A stretch of DNA of 6,137 nucleotides, from assembly GCA_019246495.1 (NCBI GenBank), contig JAFAQI010000146.1, positions 1 to 6,137 on the forward strand, in the 5' to 3' direction. Both the position numbers and the translations under genes were made by a program. The notes beneath the pieces were generated by a model. The model was not told where the DNA came from. It saw nothing but the letters and a program-made list of their open reading frames with translations, and made no database searches. Within the stretch, counting starts at the first letter, position 1. Each line of letters opens with the position of its first letter. This document shows, one piece after another, positions 1 through 6,137 of the stretch. This stretch comes from Frankiales bacterium. Lineage in GTDB: Bacteria > Actinomycetota > Actinomycetes > JAFAQI01.

Positions 1-1595
1 ACTTCGCGCACGATGTCGGGGTCGCGGGCGATCTCGTCCAGCCCGCGCCCCGGGAAGCGGGCGGCGGCTGCGTCGGGGTCGAGTGTGAGCAGCGCGACGA
101 GGTAGGGCCGGTTGTCGCCGATCGCCATCGCCTGACCCACCAGCGGAATCGTCTTCAGCGCCGCCTCGATGTTGGCGGGCGACACGTTCTTTCCACCCGC
201 TGTGATGATGAGCTCCTTCTTGCGATCGACGATCTTCAGGTAGCCGTCCTCATCGAACTCGCCGATGTCACCGGTGTGCAGCCAGCCGTCGGCGTCGAGC
301 GCCTCGCGGGTGCGCTCCGGATCGTTGAGATAGCCCTTGAACACGATCGCGCCGCGGCACAGCACCTCGCCGTCGTCCGCGGTGATGACTTCGGTGAACG
401 GATACGCGCGGCCGACGCGGCCTGCCTTCACCAGCCGCGGCTCCCATGTCATGCCGCCGGTGTTCTCGCTCATCCCATAGATCTCACTCATCTCGAGACC
501 CAGGTCGCGGAGGAAGTCGATGACTTCCGGCGGGATCGGCGCCGCACCGCTAAACGCCATCCGGCACGCGTCCAGACCGACCTGCGCACGCAGCGGGCGG
601 AACGCGACGTCCTCGATGAACTCCCACGTCGCTGCGAGGTCCGCCGGCAGCTCTTCGCCCTGTGCCCGCAAGGTCTGAACCTGCCGGCCGACCGCGAGTG
701 CGTCGGCGAACCGCTGCTGGTCCTCGGCCGGCCGGCTGGCCACCGCGGCTTGGATGCCGGCGGCGAGCTTCTCCCAGACCCGCGGCGGCCCGAACAGCAG
801 CGTCGGGCGCACCGCGACGAGGAACTCGCCGAGCCGCGCGATGTCGGCGCACGGTGTCACCTCGCCGCCCCACAGCAGCTGGTTGTAGTGACTGACGTTG
901 CGCTCCGCGATGTGCGCCATCGGCAGGTAAGAGACGACGCGTTGCTCGTCCGGGTCCTCGTCGGGCATGAAGTGCACGAGACCGGCGTAGGCCGCGATGA
1001 CGTTGGTGTGATCGAGCATCACGCCTTTCGGCGGACCCGTCGTGCCCGACGTGTAGATGACCGTCAGCAGCTGTTCGGGGTCCGTCGTTGCGGCAGCCTT
1101 CGCCACGTCGACGGGCGCTGCGGTGAGCAGTTCGTCGTACGCCGTTGCCGCCGCGGGCGGCTCGCCGACCACGACAAGGGAACGCAACGTCGGCGTGTCC
1201 GCCGCGAGCAGCCGGTCGGCGAAGTCTCCGGCTTCGGTCACGGCGACGGTGGCCGCGCAGTGCGTGACGAGATAGCTGATCTGCTCGGGTGACGACGAGT
1301 TGTAGATCGAGATCGGCGTCGCGCCGGCCAACAGCGCACCGAGGTCGGCGACATGGAACTCGAGCCGGTTGCGCAACATGATGACGACGCGATCGCCGGG
1401 GCGCACGCCGAGCGCGACAAGGCCGCCGGCGAAACGCGCGGCGCGGTCGACGTAGTCGCGCCAGGTCCACGTCTCGTCCACCGCGAGCCGCCCGACGTCA
1501 CCGGTGTAGGAACGGAAGGCCACCTTGTCCGGTCGCTGGTCGAGATGGTTGACCACACCGTCGAGAACGGTGCGAAGAACCGGTGCCGCAGCCAT
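1..1595 (-). CDS. Long-chain acyl-CoA synthetase (AMP-forming), FadD15-like; C-terminus outside window
   Basis: Activates long-chain fatty acids: ATP and the acid give an acyl-adenylate, then CoA gives acyl-CoA, feeding beta-oxidation or lipid synthesis. I translated the minus strand from ATG at 1595; the frame stays open for 531 codons to the left edge. ANL-superfamily motifs appear in order: the phosphate-binding loop YTSGTTGPPKG (residues 181-191), the long-chain-type motif YLPMAHIAERN, the adenylate motif YGMSENTGG (373-381), HTGD with the ribose-binding Asp443, and the hinge motif DRKKELIITAGGKN (from 457). The missing part should be the end of the small C-terminal domain with the adenylation lysine; relatives are about 600 residues, so some 70 are missing. 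The start is fixed by GGGAGG five bases upstream. It is divergent from the SDR-like gene. Family assignment is secure; substrate chain length and the FadD15 label are inferred from motif style. Confidence 0.95.
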   Translation of the reverse strand, partial: MAAAPVLRTVLDGVVNHLDQRPDKVAFRSYTGDVGRLAVDETWTWRDYVDRAARFAGGLVALGVRPGDRVVIMLRNRLEFHVADLGALLAGATPISIYNSSSPEQISYLVTHCAATVAVTEAGDFADRLLAADTPTLRSLVVVGEPPAAATAYDELLTAAPVDVAKAAATTDPEQLLTVIYTSGTTGPPKGVMLDHTNVIAAYAGLVHFMPDEDPDEQRVVSYLPMAHIAERNVSHYNQLLWGGEVTPCADIARLGEFLVAVRPTLLFGPPRVWEKLAAGIQAAVASRPAEDQQRFADALAVGRQVQTLRAQGEELPADLAATWEFIEDVAFRPLRAQVGLDACRMAFSGAAPIPPEVIDFLRDLGLEMSEIYGMSENTGGMTWEPRLVKAGRVGRAYPFTEVITADDGEVLCRGAIVFKGYLNDPERTREALDADGWLHTGDIGEFDEDGYLKIVDRKKELIITAGGKNVSPANIEAALKTIPLVGQAMAIGDNRPYLVALLTLDPDAAAARFPGRGLDEIARDPDIVRE

Positions 1596-1600
1596 GAACG

Positions 1601-1606
1601 CCTCCC
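1601..1606 (-). promoter_or_regulatory. Ribosome binding site of the acyl-CoA synthetase gene
   Basis: On the minus strand GGGAGG lies five bases before the ATG at 1595. It is a near-perfect Shine-Dalgarno sequence and decides this start. Confidence 0.75.
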
Positions 1607-1665
1607 GTGCGAGTCTGTCGGAACGCTATGCCTCACGTGCGCGTCGCGCACCAACCGGCGAGGGT

Positions 1666-1671
1666 GAGGAG
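1666..1671 (+). promoter_or_regulatory. Ribosome binding site of the SDR-like gene
   Basis: GAGGAG lies five bases before the ATG at 1677. This strong Shine-Dalgarno match is the main reason to accept the short downstream gene as real. Confidence 0.7.
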
Positions 1672-2016
1672 ATCCGATGGTGACCGGTGAGCTCGAGGGT
1701 TTCGTCGTGCTCGTCGCCGGCGACGACCCCGCGCTCACCGAGGTCGGCGGATTCCTCATCGGCTGTGGTGCTTTCGTCGCGTTTGTCTCGCAACGCCGTC
1801 GGCTCGAGTCGGCACAGGTGTCGTTCGCTGCCGATCCGGCCGATCCGGCGGTGTGGGAGCGCGCCGTCCCCCACGTCGAACAACGACTCGGACCGATCGA
1901 CGGGGTGGTGACCGACACGTCGATTGCCGCCGTCGTCGAGCCATACGTCGCGGACACCTTCGCGCAACGGCACCGCGGACCCGTCGTGCAGTTCGCGGGC
2001 GACATCGCGGCTGCGC

Positions 2017-4657
<2,641 letters not shown>

Positions 4658-5932
4658 TCATCTGCCGATCCGACCGGCGCGGACGTTGCCGAAGTCGTAC
4701 GCGGACTCAGCGTGTACGACGGTGTCGAGGCCTTCGATCTCGATCTCCTCGGAGACGCGAAGGCCGATCGTTTGCTGAACGAGCTGGCCGACCAGCCATG
4801 TCATCGCGAAGGCCCACCCGATCGTCACGACGACAGCGAGTGCCTGTTCGCCGACAAGGTGCACGCCGCCGCCGTCGAACGCGCCACGCGCACCGATCGC
4901 GCTGTTGACGTGATGCGTCGCGAACAGGCCGACGAGGAGCGTGCCGACGACACCGCCGGCGCCGTGCACTCCTACGACGTCGAGCGAGTCGTCGTACCCG
5001 AGCCGGAACTTCGCACCCACCGCGAGCACGCCCACGACACCGCCGGCAAACCCGATCAGCATCGCCGCGACGCTGTTGACGAACCCGCAGGCCGGTGTGA
5101 TCGCGACGAGCCCGGCGACCGCGCCGGAAGCCGCGCCCAGCGTGGTCGCATGGCCGGTGCGGATGCGTTCGACGACGATCCAGCCGAGCAGTCCGGTGCA
5201 GGCCGCGAGCTGGGTGCCGATCAACGCCTGCGACGCGAGGCAGTTCGCGGCGAGAGCCGACCCGGCGTTGAAGCCGAACCAGCCGAACCAGAGGATGCCC
5301 GCACCGACGATCGTGAGCGGCAGCGAGTGCGGCGCCATCGCGTCGCGCGGCCACCCGTGCCGGCGACCGAGCACCAACGCGAGCGCGAGCGCGGACGCAC
5401 CGCTGTCAATTTCCACGACGTTGCCGCCGGCGAAGTCGAGCACGCCGCGCTGCGCGAGCCAACCGGTCGGCGCGAACACCCAGTGCGCAAGCGGTGCGTA
5501 GACGACCACGACCCACAGCGCCGCGAACGTCAGGAACCCACCGAAGCGCATGCGGTCAGCACCCGTGCCGGTGAGCAATGCAGCAGTGATGACGGCGAAC
5601 ATCATCTGGAACGACGCGAACGCCAACGGCGGAACGGTGAGGTGAAGTCCCGGGACCGGCTGGTTCGCATGGGCGAGTCCCGCGAAGTGCAGGTTGCCGA
5701 TGAGACCGCCACCGGCGTCCGGCCCGAACGCGAGCGAGTAGGCGAAGGCGGCCCACACGACGCTGACGACGGCGATCGTCGCGAGGTTCTGCACCAGCAT
5801 CGACAGCACGCTCTTGCTGCGCACCATGCCGCTGTAGAACAGCGCGAGCCCTGGTGTCATGAAGAGCACCAGGGCTGCGCTGCCGAGCACCCACGCGGTG
5901 TCGCCGGAGTCCACGCGCATGCGGCGGAGCAT
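4658..5932 (-). CDS. amt: Ammonium transporter (Amt/MEP family) with Glu at the first twin-His position
   Basis: An inner-membrane trimeric ammonium channel of 424 residues with about 11 hydrophobic segments and no cleavable signal peptide. The family landmarks are clear: MTPGLALFYSGMVRSKS (25-41), LDFAGG (165-170), FGWFGFNAGSA (216-226), GVHGAGGVVGT (321-331) and the C-terminal tail GLRVSEEIEIEGLD (390-403) followed by AYDF. In E. coli AmtB numbering, Asp160 is Asp166, Phe215 is Phe221, Ser219 is Ser225 and His318 is His323. The oddity is residue 174: the first pore histidine (AmtB His168) is Glu, codon GAA at 5411-5413, in VVEIDSG where most bacterial relatives have VVHINAG or similar. AmtB Trp148 also seems to be Phe153, though a one-residue gap makes that alignment less sure. 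The start is uncertain: ATG at 5932 or 5920, neither with a clear ribosome binding site. It lies between two PII genes, so PII gating is expected. Confidence 0.97.
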   Translation of the reverse strand: MLRRMRVDSGDTAWVLGSAALVLFMTPGLALFYSGMVRSKSVLSMLVQNLATIAVVSVVWAAFAYSLAFGPDAGGGLIGNLHFAGLAHANQPVPGLHLTVPPLAFASFQMMFAVITAALLTGTGADRMRFGGFLTFAALWVVVVYAPLAHWVFAPTGWLAQRGVLDFAGGNVVEIDSGASALALALVLGRRHGWPRDAMAPHSLPLTIVGAGILWFGWFGFNAGSALAANCLASQALIGTQLAACTGLLGWIVVERIRTGHATTLGAASGAVAGLVAITPACGFVNSVAAMLIGFAGGVVGVLAVGAKFRLGYDDSLDVVGVHGAGGVVGTLLVGLFATHHVNSAIGARGAFDGGGVHLVGEQALAVVVTIGWAFAMTWLVGQLVQQTIGLRVSEEIEIEGLDTVVHAESAYDFGNVRAGRIGR

Positions 5933-5934
5933 AG

Positions 5935-5951
5935 GGCGCCGCCAACCGGCG

Positions 5952-5953
<2 letters not shown>
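5935..5953 (-). other. Possible hairpin just upstream of amt
   Basis: GGCGCC at 5935-5940 and again at 5948-5953 can pair across a seven-base loop on the minus-strand transcript. The stem ends two bases before the amt ATG at 5932, exactly where a ribosome binding site would be, and no good Shine-Dalgarno sequence is seen there. It might limit amt translation or make it depend on ribosomes finishing the upstream PII gene. No U-run follows, so it does not look like a terminator. The pairing is visible; a role is inferred. Confidence 0.35.

Positions 5954-6137
<184 letters not shown>

Larger units (their letters stand above)
1596..1676. promoter_or_regulatory. Divergent intergenic region with a perfect 15-bp palindrome (1637-1651)
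   Basis: These 81 bp separate two divergent start codons, so both promoters should lie here unless one reaches into a neighbouring gene. Within it GTGCGCGTCGCGCAC (1637-1651) has two 7-base arms around one central T. A one-base centre is too tight for an RNA hairpin but suits a dimeric repressor such as a TetR-type regulator of lipid genes. On the minus strand TAGCGT (1623-1628) matches the loose actinobacterial -10 pattern TANNNT, and the palindrome would sit just upstream of it. I see no convincing -35 box. The palindrome is directly visible; its operator role is inferred, and such words arise by chance in GC-rich DNA. Confidence 0.35.

Noticed and set aside
276..1292. Long plus-strand reading frame (338 codons) opposite the acyl-CoA synthetase
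   Set aside because: The translation is rich in Arg, His and Asp with no domain and lies antisense to a gene with all its family motifs; such open frames are common opposite G/C-ending codons.

Overview
This window comes from a high-GC (roughly 70% by eye) bacterium, almost certainly an actinobacterium (Actinomycetota). Codon third positions are overwhelmingly G or C. The order amt, PII, glnD on one strand, with glnD as the last gene, is the classic actinobacterial nitrogen-control cluster. The genus cannot be told from the sequence.

Layout. Positions 1-1595 (minus strand) hold most of a long-chain acyl-CoA synthetase of the FadD15 type; its C-terminus lies beyond the left edge. An 81-bp divergent intergenic region (1596-1676) with a perfect 15-bp palindrome separates it from a small plus-strand gene (1677-2057). 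That gene encodes a 126-residue protein resembling the N-terminal half of a short-chain dehydrogenase/reductase (SDR), but without intact cofactor or catalytic motifs. Its last 41 bp overlap the 3' end of glnD on the opposite strand. From 6137 back to 2017 a compact minus-strand operon runs: second PII gene (partial), amt, PII (glnB/glnK), glnD.

How the genes work together. Amt admits ammonium. The trimeric PII protein senses ATP/ADP and 2-oxoglutarate and can close Amt by inserting its T-loop. GlnD covalently modifies Tyr51 of PII according to glutamine level; in the actinobacteria studied this is adenylylation rather than uridylylation. The spacings suggest tight co-expression: amt to glnB 15 bp, glnB/glnD an 11-bp overlap. 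The acyl-CoA synthetase/SDR-like divergon looks like a separate lipid-related unit.

Most interesting points. (1) Amt has Glu where most bacterial Amt proteins carry the first histidine of the pore twin-His pair; the second His is kept. (2) Two PII genes flank amt, which suggests a duplicated amt-PII module continuing past the right edge. (3) The two PII genes share a sharply bounded patch identical at 49 of 51 bases although they differ considerably outside it, which hints at gene conversion. I found no RNA gene, mobile element or CRISPR array, and no wholly new system. The novelty is in the variant Amt/PII module and the degenerate SDR-like protein.
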